DNA of 64,000 nt from RGIG8124 sp045130665 (GTDB lineage Bacteria > Bacillota > Clostridia > Christensenellales > CAG-917), in assembly GCA_045130665.1 (NCBI GenBank), contig JBGUQC010000001.1:152419-216418 (forward strand), given 5' to 3'. This document shows, piece after piece, positions 35,313-43,075 of this stretch (its first letter is position 1; each line of letters begins with the position of its first letter). Position numbers and translations under genes: made by a program. The notes beneath the pieces are model-generated. The model saw nothing but the letters and a program-made list of their open reading frames with translations, did not search any database and was not told where the DNA came from.

Positions 35313-35900
35313 ATGATAATAAAGAACGCAGAATTTTTAACATCAGTAGCACTAGGTTCCAATCTTCCAAATGATTCGGCACCTGAAATTGCTATTGCAG
35401 GAAAATCCAATGTTGGAAAGTCTTCGTTCATTAATTTTTTAGTTAACCAAAAGAGTTTAGCCAAAACATCTTCAACACCAGGAAGAACAAGACTTGTTAA
35501 CTTCTTTTCAATAAATAAAGGGGAGTTGTATTTAGTAGACCTTCCTGGATATGGATTCGCAAGAGTTTCAGATGAAGAAAAAGATAAATGGGCTAAACTC
35601 ATTGAAGGTTATTTAACAAGTTCACCAATGCTCAAAGGCGTATTCCTTTTGGTGGACTGTAGATTAGAACCAACAGATAATGATAGACTCTTAATACAAT
35701 TCTTATATTCAATGAATATAGGATGCACTATTATTGCTACAAAATGCGATAAGCTTTCTAAGATGCAGAGAAGTATTATGAAAAAGAAAATTGCAAATGG
35801 TTTAGCTGTTGGTGAAAAGGACGTAATCATGACTTCAGCAAGCGCAAAAATTGGCAAAGAAGAAGTGCTTCAAGTTATAGATCAAATTTTAAATAATTAA
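35313..35900 (+). CDS. engB: Ribosome biogenesis GTPase EngB/YsxC
   Basis: A 195-residue GTPase needed for 50S assembly. G1 is GKSNVGKSS, G2 TPGRTR, G3 DLPGYGFA, G4 ATKCDK. The frame opens at 35277, but that ATG is only 2 nt from the AAAGGAG and lies within a hairpin stem. Starting at 35313 (MIIKNAEFLTSV) gives the usual 24-residue lead to PEIAIAGKS. It follows clpX, as in Bacillus, where lon-ysxC or clpX-lon-ysxC is found; lon is missing here. Confidence 0.92.
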   Translation: MIIKNAEFLTSVALGSNLPNDSAPEIAIAGKSNVGKSSFINFLVNQKSLAKTSSTPGRTRLVNFFSINKGELYLVDLPGYGFARVSDEEKDKWAKLIEGYLTSSPMLKGVFLLVDCRLEPTDNDRLLIQFLYSMNIGCTIIATKCDKLSKMQRSIMKKKIANGLAVGEKDVIMTSASAKIGKEEVLQVIDQILNN

Positions 35901-36201
35901 TTAAATTTTCCACAAAAATCAGTATTCTAATAAGGTTAATTTAAAAATGTCGGAATAGTTCAGATATTATTTTTTTATATACTTATTATTATAAAAATAA
36001 AAAATACATTACGCCCGTTTTTTATTAATTGTATCCATGCAAGCTTGGGCGGAATTGTTCAGATTTTAGTATCATAATAGTATTTAATAAATATATTTTT
36101 AAACATTACGCCACATTTTTATAATATCAAAAAATGAACGAGCGGAATTTGTTTATTTCTTCGTTAAATTAAATAATTAATATAGGTTCTATTTGGATGG
36201 T
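35901..36201. other. Gene-free A/T-rich spacer with degenerate repeats
   Basis: No coding frame or RNA was recognised. A motif of the form CGGAATwGTTCAGAT occurs at about 35951 and 36052, and a weaker CGGAATTTGTTTAT at about 36136, each preceded or followed by ACATTACGCC (about 36005 and 36106). Spacing is about 100 and 85 nt. The repeats are too diverged to name. Confidence 0.4.
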
Positions 36202-36897
36202 TTAAAAAATCTCTGTTAGTTTGAAGTGTACTAAATCAGCAGAAGTGAGGTAGTATGGAATTCCATCTTTTTCAACACATGGAACAACTCTTACATTCTT
36301 TCCATGTAAATGTCCGTAAATTACCTTATCCACATTGTATTCTTTGCAAAGATCCGTAAATGGGGAATCAGAGTATTGTGCATCAAATGGTGGGAAGTGG
36401 AACATAACAATAACTTTATCTCCATCCTCTCTAACTTTTTGCATAGCGTTTAGAGACATTTTAAATCTTTCAATTTCGTTGAGATAAATTTTCTTGTCTT
36501 GTTCGTAATTTTCGCTTCCTTCCTCAGGTATGTTCCAAAGTCTGGATCCACAAATAACATAGTTTCCAATCTTAACACAGTCATTTTGGATAAAATGAAT
36601 TTGTGGAATTGCATTTCTAATTTTTGTTAACGAATTCCAGTAAAAATCGTGATTGCCTTTGATTACAACTTTTTGTCCAGGAAGGGAAGAAATGAGCTCA
36701 AAATCTGGAAGTGCATCGTCCAAAGTCATGGCCCAACTTAGATCTCCAGCAAGTAAAACAAGGTCATCATCAGTAACCTTTTGCTTCCAGTCTTCTTGGA
36801 ATATTTCCTTGTATCCAACCCATTCTTCGCCAAAAATATCCATTGGCTTATTTGTGGTCGTATCAAGGTGTAAATCTGATATTGCAAACACTTTCAT
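36202..36897 (-). CDS. Calcineurin-like metallophosphoesterase
   Basis: A 231-residue phosphoesterase with all metal motifs: ISDLHLD, LLAGDLSWA, IKGNHDFYW, FHFPPFD and GHLHGKN. The natural substrate is unknown. The frame is open to 37044, but the family start MKVFAISDLHLD is at 36897. TGG-TAAGAT, an extended -10 (36913-36905), lies 7 nt before this ATG and no ribosome site is present, so the message is probably leaderless. Confidence 0.85.
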   Translation of the reverse strand: MKVFAISDLHLDTTTNKPMDIFGEEWVGYKEIFQEDWKQKVTDDDLVLLAGDLSWAMTLDDALPDFELISSLPGQKVVIKGNHDFYWNSLTKIRNAIPQIHFIQNDCVKIGNYVICGSRLWNIPEEGSENYEQDKKIYLNEIERFKMSLNAMQKVREDGDKVIVMFHFPPFDAQYSDSPFTDLCKEYNVDKVIYGHLHGKNVRVVPCVEKDGIPYYLTSADLVHFKLTEIF

Positions 36898-37096
36898 AAT
36901 CAAAATCTTACCACAATTTTGACCTATTTGGTAGTAAAATTTTGTCATTTTTCTGAGCCATATTACCAAAGTAATAGTTTTCATCTTTTTCGCATAATGT
37001 TGTGGTTCTATTTTGGGACACTCAAAAAACGTTCTCGAGCTCAAAATTAGTTAACTTGTAAACTTAAAAAATTCGGAATATTTTATATTAAAGGGG

Positions 37097-37125
37097 TTGA
37101 CAGTGGTTAAAATGTATGGTAGAGT
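37097..37125 (+). promoter_or_regulatory. Promoter of the mraZ-rsmH cluster
   Basis: TTGACA (37097-37102), 17-nt spacer, TAGAGT (37120-37125). One TGGGAG element, the kind MraZ binds in repeats, lies at about 37147 beside the ribosome site; tandem repeats of it are not seen. Confidence 0.7.
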
Positions 37126-37159
37126 ATAGTAAATCTTAGTCTAAATTGGGAGGGGGACC

Positions 37160-37609
37160 ATGTCTAAAATCATGTTAGGCAGCGTAAATCATCAACTTGA
37201 TGAAAAGGGACGTATGAGAATACCAGCTAAATTCCGTGATGGAATTGGCGTTAATCCATTTGTCCTAATCGGCAAGCTTGAATGTTTATATGTTTTCCCA
37301 AATGATACAGCTGCAGATTTATTAGCATCTGTCCTTCCATCAGACCCATATGCTTTAGATGAGAAGCAAAGTGAAGTATCAACACTTATTGCTGCAAATT
37401 CTGAAGAACTAACAGAAGATAACCAAGGAAGATCGACTCTTCCAAAGAATCTCAAGGATTATGCTCATATCAAAAAGGACATCGTTGTTGTTGGTAAGGG
37501 CAAGTATCTTGAAATCTGGGCAGCAGAGATATTCAACGAACGTTTCTCAGTTTTAGATCCAACAAAGATTAAAAATATGTTGAGCGCCTTAACAAAGCGC
37601 AGTGTATAA
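37160..37609 (+). CDS. mraZ: Transcriptional regulator MraZ
   Basis: A 149-residue protein with two SpoVT-AbrB domains, each around a D-x-KGR-type loop (HQLDEKGRMRIPAKFRD and TEDNQGRSTLPKNLKDYA). It binds DNA near the division-cluster promoter and modulates its genes. GGAGGGGG precedes the ATG. Its stop adjoins the rsmH start with no gap. Confidence 0.96.
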   Translation: MSKIMLGSVNHQLDEKGRMRIPAKFRDGIGVNPFVLIGKLECLYVFPNDTAADLLASVLPSDPYALDEKQSEVSTLIAANSEELTEDNQGRSTLPKNLKDYAHIKKDIVVVGKGKYLEIWAAEIFNERFSVLDPTKIKNMLSALTKRSV

Positions 37610-38542
37610 ATGGAATTCGTTCATGTCCCGGTTTTACTAGACCAATGTATCGAAGGTCTAAACATAAAAGGGGATGGCATCTATATGGATGCAACCGTAG
37701 GTGGGGCAGGACATTCAAGTGAAATCGTTAAAAGACTAAGCTCAGGAAAGCTTGTTGCAATAGATAAAGATAACGAAGCACTTTCTGCAGCTAAGAAAAA
37801 ATTGAATAACTACTTGGACAAAGTTTATTTCATCCACAACGATTACAAAAACTTTGCCGAGGAATTAGATAAACTGCACATTGATAAATTAGACGGAATA
37901 CTTGTGGATCTTGGAATCAGTTCATATCAAGTAGACAATGGCGATAGGGGATTTAGCTATATGCAAGATGCTCCATTGGATATGAGAATGAACCAGGAAC
38001 AAAAATTATCTGCATATAACGTAGTTAATGAATATTCAGCCCAAGACTTAGCAAGAATATTGTTCCAGTATGGTGAAGAAAAGTTCGCAAAGAAAATTGC
38101 AGACAAGATTGTTGAAACTAGAGCAAAAGCTCCAATCAAAACAACATCTGAACTTGCAAGTATCGTAGAGAGTTCTTATCCAGCAGCTGTAAGATGGAAA
38201 TTTGGGAATCCTTCCAAAAGAACATTCCAGGCAATAAGAATTGAGGTTAACTCAGAACTAGATGGATTAAGAGATGCTTTATATGAAATGGCATTGAGAC
38301 TCAATAAGGGCGGACGTATGGCAGTAATATCTTTCCATTCTTTGGAAGATAGAATTGTTAAAGAAACATTTAAGGATTTATCAACTGGCTGCACTTGTCC
38401 TCCATCTTTCCCAAAATGTGTATGCGGAAGAGTGGAACAAGTAAAACTAATAAATAAGAAACCAATTGTCGCAGATGAGAATGAGTTGGAAAGAAATTCT
38501 CGTGCTGCAAGTGCAAAATTAAGAGTCATAGAAAGATTATAG
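37610..38542 (+). CDS. rsmH: 16S rRNA (cytosine1402-N4)-methyltransferase
   Basis: A 310-residue SAM-dependent methyltransferase (formerly MraW) acting on C1402 of 16S rRNA. VPVLLDQCIEGL, DATVGGAGHSSEI for SAM binding, GILVDLGISSYQVD and GGRMAVISFHSLEDRIVK are all family signatures. Its position after mraZ is conserved. Confidence 0.97.
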   Translation: MEFVHVPVLLDQCIEGLNIKGDGIYMDATVGGAGHSSEIVKRLSSGKLVAIDKDNEALSAAKKKLNNYLDKVYFIHNDYKNFAEELDKLHIDKLDGILVDLGISSYQVDNGDRGFSYMQDAPLDMRMNQEQKLSAYNVVNEYSAQDLARILFQYGEEKFAKKIADKIVETRAKAPIKTTSELASIVESSYPAAVRWKFGNPSKRTFQAIRIEVNSELDGLRDALYEMALRLNKGGRMAVISFHSLEDRIVKETFKDLSTGCTCPPSFPKCVCGRVEQVKLINKKPIVADENELERNSRAASAKLRVIERL

Positions 38543-38555
38543 GGAGGATCAAACA

Positions 38556-39290
38556 ATGGCAATTACCTTGGAAGAATTACTAGGTTCAAACATGCAAGCA
38601 ACTAATACTAAGTATAATGGGTTCCCATCATACGAAGATTTTTCTAATAGAAATAAACAAAATGTGGCTCCACAACAACCACAAAGATCTCCTTTACTCG
38701 ACTCTAACTATGACTATTATGCACCAAGACAAGTATCAAGACCACAAACAGTAGAAGATGTAAGAGCATATAATGCATCTCAAACTTATTCTGCACCACA
38801 ACAAAGTGAGTTCAGATCACAATCTGCATCTTTTATTGATAACGTATACGCTGGCGAACAAGTACTCCCACAGCCAAGCGTATCTGAAGAAAACGAATTC
38901 ACACCAAAATATGGTAACGAAGAATATAAGCCATTATCATTATTCGAATTTACAGTACATGATAATGACAGACTCTCCAATGGAGAGTTAGACCAAAAAC
39001 TCTCATATAGTTCAAATCAACAATTAACCATGGCATTCAATGGTGAAATTGCTGCTCTTCCATCAAAGAGAGAAAAGAGAGAAGCAAGAGTTAAGGCACA
39101 TGTTGCAGCTAAACAAAAAGAAAAGAAGCAACGCAAATTATCTGTAAAGGCATCTATTCTTTTAGGGGTATATGTAGCCTTCCTTGTAACAATCGTTGTA
39201 TTGATTGGGGTTAACGCAAAGAAGATTAATTCAGGTAAAGTATTAGTCCCAACCGGCAACACACAAATTGAAAGGGTAATCGAAAAATAA
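38556..39290 (+). CDS. FtsL-slot single-pass membrane protein, unrecognised
   Basis: A 244-residue protein where ftsL normally lies. Residues 1-185 are cytoplasmic and rich in Gln, Asn, Ser and Tyr; a strongly basic stretch (KREKREARVKAHVAAKQKEK) precedes one helix (SILLGVYVAFLVTIVVLIGV, about 206-225), and only about 20 residues lie outside. FtsL has a short cytoplasmic part and an external coiled coil, so this is not a normal FtsL. A role as membrane anchor of the divisome is positional inference. GGAGG precedes the start. Confidence 0.7.
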   Translation: MAITLEELLGSNMQATNTKYNGFPSYEDFSNRNKQNVAPQQPQRSPLLDSNYDYYAPRQVSRPQTVEDVRAYNASQTYSAPQQSEFRSQSASFIDNVYAGEQVLPQPSVSEENEFTPKYGNEEYKPLSLFEFTVHDNDRLSNGELDQKLSYSSNQQLTMAFNGEIAALPSKREKREARVKAHVAAKQKEKKQRKLSVKASILLGVYVAFLVTIVVLIGVNAKKINSGKVLVPTGNTQIERVIEK

Positions 39291-39298
39291 TAATAGAA

Positions 39299-39330
39299 AT
39301 GCTTTGGAATTATATTCCGAAGCATCTATT
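39299..39330 (+). terminator. Hairpin between the FtsL-slot gene and ftsA
   Basis: An 11-bp stem ATGCTTTGGAA/TTCCGAAGCAT with one T-G pair and 5-nt loop, followed by a T-rich but interrupted tail. Probably a terminator or attenuator, leaving ftsAZ to their own promoter. Confidence 0.65.
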
Positions 39331-39340
39331 TATATTATAC

Positions 39341-39370
39341 TTGCATAAACATGCATAAATAATTTATAAT
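39341..39370 (+). promoter_or_regulatory. ftsA-ftsZ promoter
   Basis: TTGCAT (39341-39346), 18-nt spacer, TATAAT (39365-39370). TGCATAAA occurs twice in tandem over the -35. Confidence 0.65.
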
Positions 39371-39398
39371 AATTATATAAATATATAAAGGAAAGGGA

Positions 39399-40571
39399 AT
39401 GGGCTCATTATTTTCAAAAGACATAGCAGTATTAGATGTTGGTTCACGTTTAATCAGTGCTATTGTTGGCGTACGTAAAGGACAAGGTATTTTTGGAATT
39501 AAGGCAGACGTGGAAAAACAATATTCCGGTTATTCAGAAGGTGAATGGTTGGATAGAGATGAAACACGTTCTGTTATTATTGACGTTCTTAGAGAAGCAA
39601 TCGAAGGCGCACAATCTAATACAAGAAACTTGTATGTTGGTGTTCCTGCTGAATTCTGTGCAGTTGTAACAAAGAATGTTGGAATTACACTAGATAGAGA
39701 ACGTAAAATTATCGATGCAGATATCGATTTCATCTTTAAGAAGGGTGACGTATTTGTAAACGATCCAAAATACAAAACAATTAATAATGCAGCCATTTAT
39801 TATTCCTTAAACGAAGATGACAGACTTTACTTCGATGTAAGAGGTCTTCAAGCATATAAAGTAGACGCATTTGTTAGCTACTGTCTCTGTGAAAGAGCAT
39901 TTATATCTTTCATTGAAGATATAGCAAAGACTTGTGGATTCGATGATGTGCATTACATTTGCTCACCATGGGCAGAAGGTTTGTCATTATTTGAGAAAGA
40001 AGATAGAGATAATACATATGTATTAATTGATATAGGATATTTATCTTCCCACGTAGCAATTGGTAGAGGTGAAGGCTTATTAAGCCTTGCATCATTCTCA
40101 ATGGGAAGTGCACATATTGCAGCTGATATGCTCGAATACTTAGATGTTCCATTCGATGTAGCAGAAAGAGCAACATCTTTAGTAGATTTAAATCTCAACT
40201 ATGCAGAAGGCGCAATATTAATCGAAGATGGCAATGTTTCAATCGGTGCAAACGAGGCTTGTGATATCGTTAGAGCAAGATTAGATATGATTGCAGATAT
40301 CATTAAACAAGTACTCTCAAGAGTAAATTATGAAACACCATCATATGCTCCATTATTCTTAACTGGCGAGGGAATCGCATCAATGAGAGGAGCAAAGAAA
40401 TATTTAAGTGAGCAATTAGTAAGAAATGTTGAAATAGTTTCACCAAAGTTGCCAGGATACGTCAAGGCATCTCAATCATCTAAAACTTCAGTTTTAATGG
40501 TGGCAGAAAGCTTATCTCATTTCTCATTCAAAGACTTTATAAAAAGATTATTTAACGGAGGCAAGAAATAA
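39399..40571 (+). CDS. ftsA: FtsA-like actin-family division protein
   Basis: A 390-residue ASKHA protein: KDIAVLDVGSRLISAIVG is phosphate loop 1, YVLIDIGYLSSHVAIGRGEG phosphate loop 2, and FLTGEGIASMRGAKKYL the adenosine motif. A SHS2-like 1C domain is present around residues 85-165. The C-terminus FKDFIKRLFNGGKK is a good amphipathic membrane-targeting helix. It is more diverged than Bacillus FtsA. ftsZ starts one base before its end (TAATG), so the two are coupled. Confidence 0.9.
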   Translation: MGSLFSKDIAVLDVGSRLISAIVGVRKGQGIFGIKADVEKQYSGYSEGEWLDRDETRSVIIDVLREAIEGAQSNTRNLYVGVPAEFCAVVTKNVGITLDRERKIIDADIDFIFKKGDVFVNDPKYKTINNAAIYYSLNEDDRLYFDVRGLQAYKVDAFVSYCLCERAFISFIEDIAKTCGFDDVHYICSPWAEGLSLFEKEDRDNTYVLIDIGYLSSHVAIGRGEGLLSLASFSMGSAHIAADMLEYLDVPFDVAERATSLVDLNLNYAEGAILIEDGNVSIGANEACDIVRARLDMIADIIKQVLSRVNYETPSYAPLFLTGEGIASMRGAKKYLSEQLVRNVEIVSPKLPGYVKASQSSKTSVLMVAESLSHFSFKDFIKRLFNGGKK

Positions 40572-42205
40572 TGTACGATAATTCAGGATACGGTTACAAT
40601 GGTTACCAAAACAATAATGAACAAAACAATACACAGGTCCCACAAACACCTGCTTATCAACAACCAACGCAACCTGTATATGGCCAACCTGTACAACCAG
40701 TACAACCAACATATACTCAACCAGTTCAAGAAACACCAGCACAACCAGTGTATTCTAAACCAGTTGAAAATCAATATACATATCCAGTTGATCCAGTCAT
40801 CAATAAGGTAGAAGAAACTCCTATTGTAGATAGACCAGTTGTTCAAGAATCTATAGATTCTATGATTGAAGAACAAGATGAAAATCCAACTGTAGAAGAA
40901 GATTATCAAGGTCCAGTATCTCCAAAGAAACCAGGACTTGCAAATATCGTAGTATGTGGTGTTGGCGGAGGCGGAAATAACGCTGTTAATACAATGATTA
41001 GAGCTGGCATTAAGTCTGCAACATTCGTAGTAATGAATACAGATATGCAAGCATTAAATATGTCCAGTGTTACAGATCCAAAGTGCAGAATCCAACTTGG
41101 TGCAAAACGTACTAATGGATTAGGTGCAGGTGCAGATCCAGATATCGGACGTGAAGCTGCAGAAGAATCAAGAGAAAAGATTAAAGCAGCTTTAGAAGGC
41201 ATTGACTTATTATTCATCACAGCTGGTATGGGTGGCGGAACCGGAACAGGTGCTGCTCCAGTTATTGCAGAAATTGCAAATTCCATGGGAATTTTAACAA
41301 TTGCTGTTGTAACAAAACCATTCAACTTCGAAGGTCAATCCAGAATGAAGAATGCTGAAGAAGGTATCAAGAAATTAAAGAACTTCGTAGATACAATCTT
41401 AATCATTCCAAACCAAAAATTAATCGAATCATTAGATAGATCTATCACATTCAAGAGAGCATTTGAAATCGCAGATGACGTTTTACGTCAAGGTATTCAA
41501 TCTGTAAGCGATGTTATCACAAATGCAGAACTTATTAACCTAGACTTTGCAGATATCCGTACAATTCTTTCTAATAAAGGTCTTGCACATATGGGTATTG
41601 GTTATGGTAAAGGCGAAAAGAGAGTCTTGGATGCAGTTAGAGGCGCAGTTGCATCTCCATTACTTGAAACAGATATTCAAGGTGCAACAGGTATTATTGT
41701 TAATATTACCGGTGGCGAAGATATGCTTCTTAATGAAGTTTCTGATGCATGTGATATCATTAAACAAGTTATTGATCCAAATGCAAATATTATCTTCGGT
41801 ACAGGATTTGTAAAGGATAAGACAGATATTGAGATTACAATTATTGCTACTGGCTTTGAAGATGCTTCAAAGAAGCCACAAACAACTCCAGGAACAGTTC
41901 CACCACAACCATTATCAATTAAAAAGGCTTTAGGTGATGCTGATGCAATGGATACTCAATACGATATGAACTTATTTGCACCACAACAAAAGTTATCTAA
42001 TAACTTTGCTGCAAATACTCCAGATGGAATTCAACAACAAATGCCACAAGCTCCAGTTCAACCAGAACCACAACCAGTTGCTCCTCCAGTACGTGAATAT
42101 GCTCCAGAACAACCACAAAGTTCAGTTGAAAGCTCAAGAGTTGATGTTTCATCACAAAGAAAATTGCCAGCTTTCTTACAAAAATTAAAGAAATCTAGAG
42201 AATAA
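40571..42205 (+). CDS. ftsZ: FtsZ with long N-terminal extension
   Basis: Tubulin-like GTPase that forms the division ring. The GTPase begins near residue 124 (ANIVVCGVGGGGNNAVN); the signature GGGTGTG is at 221-227 and the T7 loop is NLDFADIRTIL. The C-terminal tail ends with KLPAFLQKLKKSRE, the usual peptide for FtsA/SepF binding. About 120 residues before the GTPase are Gln/Pro/Val/Tyr-rich (QPVYGQPVQPVQPTY) then acidic; normal FtsZ has fewer than 20. GGAGG lies 8 nt before the ATG at 40571 and no alternative start has a site, so the extension is real. Confidence 0.96.
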   Translation: MYDNSGYGYNGYQNNNEQNNTQVPQTPAYQQPTQPVYGQPVQPVQPTYTQPVQETPAQPVYSKPVENQYTYPVDPVINKVEETPIVDRPVVQESIDSMIEEQDENPTVEEDYQGPVSPKKPGLANIVVCGVGGGGNNAVNTMIRAGIKSATFVVMNTDMQALNMSSVTDPKCRIQLGAKRTNGLGAGADPDIGREAAEESREKIKAALEGIDLLFITAGMGGGTGTGAAPVIAEIANSMGILTIAVVTKPFNFEGQSRMKNAEEGIKKLKNFVDTILIIPNQKLIESLDRSITFKRAFEIADDVLRQGIQSVSDVITNAELINLDFADIRTILSNKGLAHMGIGYGKGEKRVLDAVRGAVASPLLETDIQGATGIIVNITGGEDMLLNEVSDACDIIKQVIDPNANIIFGTGFVKDKTDIEITIIATGFEDASKKPQTTPGTVPPQPLSIKKALGDADAMDTQYDMNLFAPQQKLSNNFAANTPDGIQQQMPQAPVQPEPQPVAPPVREYAPEQPQSSVESSRVDVSSQRKLPAFLQKLKKSRE

Positions 42206-42228
42206 TCTTAATATAATCTAAATAATTT

Positions 42229-42257
42229 GCCCCTAGGAAAATCCCTGGGGGCTTTTT
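42229..42257 (+). terminator. Intrinsic terminator after ftsZ
   Basis: GCCCC...GGGGGC stem, extended inwards by TAGG/CCCT pairs, followed by TTTTT. Confidence 0.88.
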
Positions 42258-42304
42258 AATATACATATATATTGTATTTTTATGTAATAAATTGTGTAAA
42301 ATCT

Positions 42305-42333
42305 TTACTTACATATACTATATATAGTATAAT
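42305..42333 (+). promoter_or_regulatory. nrdR promoter with NrdR box
   Basis: TTACTT (42305-42310), 17-nt spacer, TATAAT (42328-42333). The perfect 16-nt palindrome ATACTATATATAGTAT (42315-42330) fits the core CwATATATwG of NrdR boxes and overlaps the -10, so NrdR probably represses its own gene. A second, phased box is not clear. Confidence 0.72.
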
Positions 42334-42369
42334 ATTTATAATTAAAGAAATGTTTAGGAGAAACATAAA

Positions 42370-42831
42370 ATGAAATGTCAATATTGTGGTAGCGTTAGAA
42401 GCAAGGTTATTGATTCAAGACAAAACGAAGATGGTACTTCAATTCGCCGTAGAAGAGAGTGTGAGGACTGCGGTAAAAGATTCACAACTTATGAAGTAAT
42501 TGAAAGTACACCTATCTATGTAATTAAAAAAGATGGATCTAGACAAGCTTTTGATGAGAAAAAGATTAAAGCAGGTTTGATGAAAGCTTGTGAAAAACGT
42601 CCAATCTCAATTAATGCAATAGATAAACTCGTACAAGATATCCAAAAACAAGTCATGAATACTCTTGAACAAGAAGTTACATCTGACTATATAGGGGATT
42701 TAGTAATGGAAGGTTTGAAGCAATTAGACGAAGTTGCATACGTAAGATATGCTTCAGTTCATAGACAATTCAAGGATATTGATACAATTTTACAAGAAAT
42801 TTTGAGCTTGAAAGACAGCGAAAAGAAATAA
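42370..42831 (+). CDS. nrdR: Transcriptional repressor NrdR
   Basis: A 153-residue repressor of ribonucleotide reductase genes. The zinc ribbon uses CQYCG and CEDCGKRFTTYE; SIRRRRE is the DNA-contacting part; an ATP-cone (about 47-137) senses ATP/dATP. AGGAG precedes the start. No nrd genes are in the window. Confidence 0.96.
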   Translation: MKCQYCGSVRSKVIDSRQNEDGTSIRRRRECEDCGKRFTTYEVIESTPIYVIKKDGSRQAFDEKKIKAGLMKACEKRPISINAIDKLVQDIQKQVMNTLEQEVTSDYIGDLVMEGLKQLDEVAYVRYASVHRQFKDIDTILQEILSLKDSEKK

Positions 42832-42855
42832 TTTTTAAGATTTGAAAATGTCATA

Positions 42856-42890
42856 AAATAAGGTCGATTTTAAAAGGTCGGCCTTTATTT
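42856..42890 (+). terminator. Probable terminator after nrdR
   Basis: AAATAAGGTCGA pairs with TCGGCCTTTATTT (one bulge, one G-U), ending in TTTATTT. The rest of the gap to 43075 is A/T-rich and carries only the lysA promoter and a 7-bp repeat AAACAAT-AA-ATTGTTT at 42994-43009. Confidence 0.6.
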
Positions 42891-43013
42891 ATGCCTAAAA
42901 GTATTCTAAAAATGCGTATTTTTTAAAGTAATTTCTATAAAAACGCCTATTTTAGAGCAGTTTTAGAGGGTTTTAACCAAAATGGGTATAGCGAAACAAT
43001 AAATTGTTTATTC

Positions 43014-43042
43014 TTGCTATTTTTCATCTATTAGTGTAAGAT
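43014..43042 (+). promoter_or_regulatory. lysA promoter
   Basis: TTGCTA (43014-43019), 17-nt spacer, TAAGAT (43037-43042). No lysine riboswitch lies between it and the gene. Confidence 0.65.
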
Positions 43043-43075
43043 TATATAAATTTTTTATATAACTAGGAGCTTAAT

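Noticed and set aside
42275..42292. Second NrdR box near ATACATATATATTGTAT
   Set aside because: The C-to-G spacing is one base too long for the NrdR core.
42832..43075. Lysine riboswitch upstream of lysA
   Set aside because: None of the conserved lysine-element sequences is present, and the leader after the promoter is only about 30 nt.
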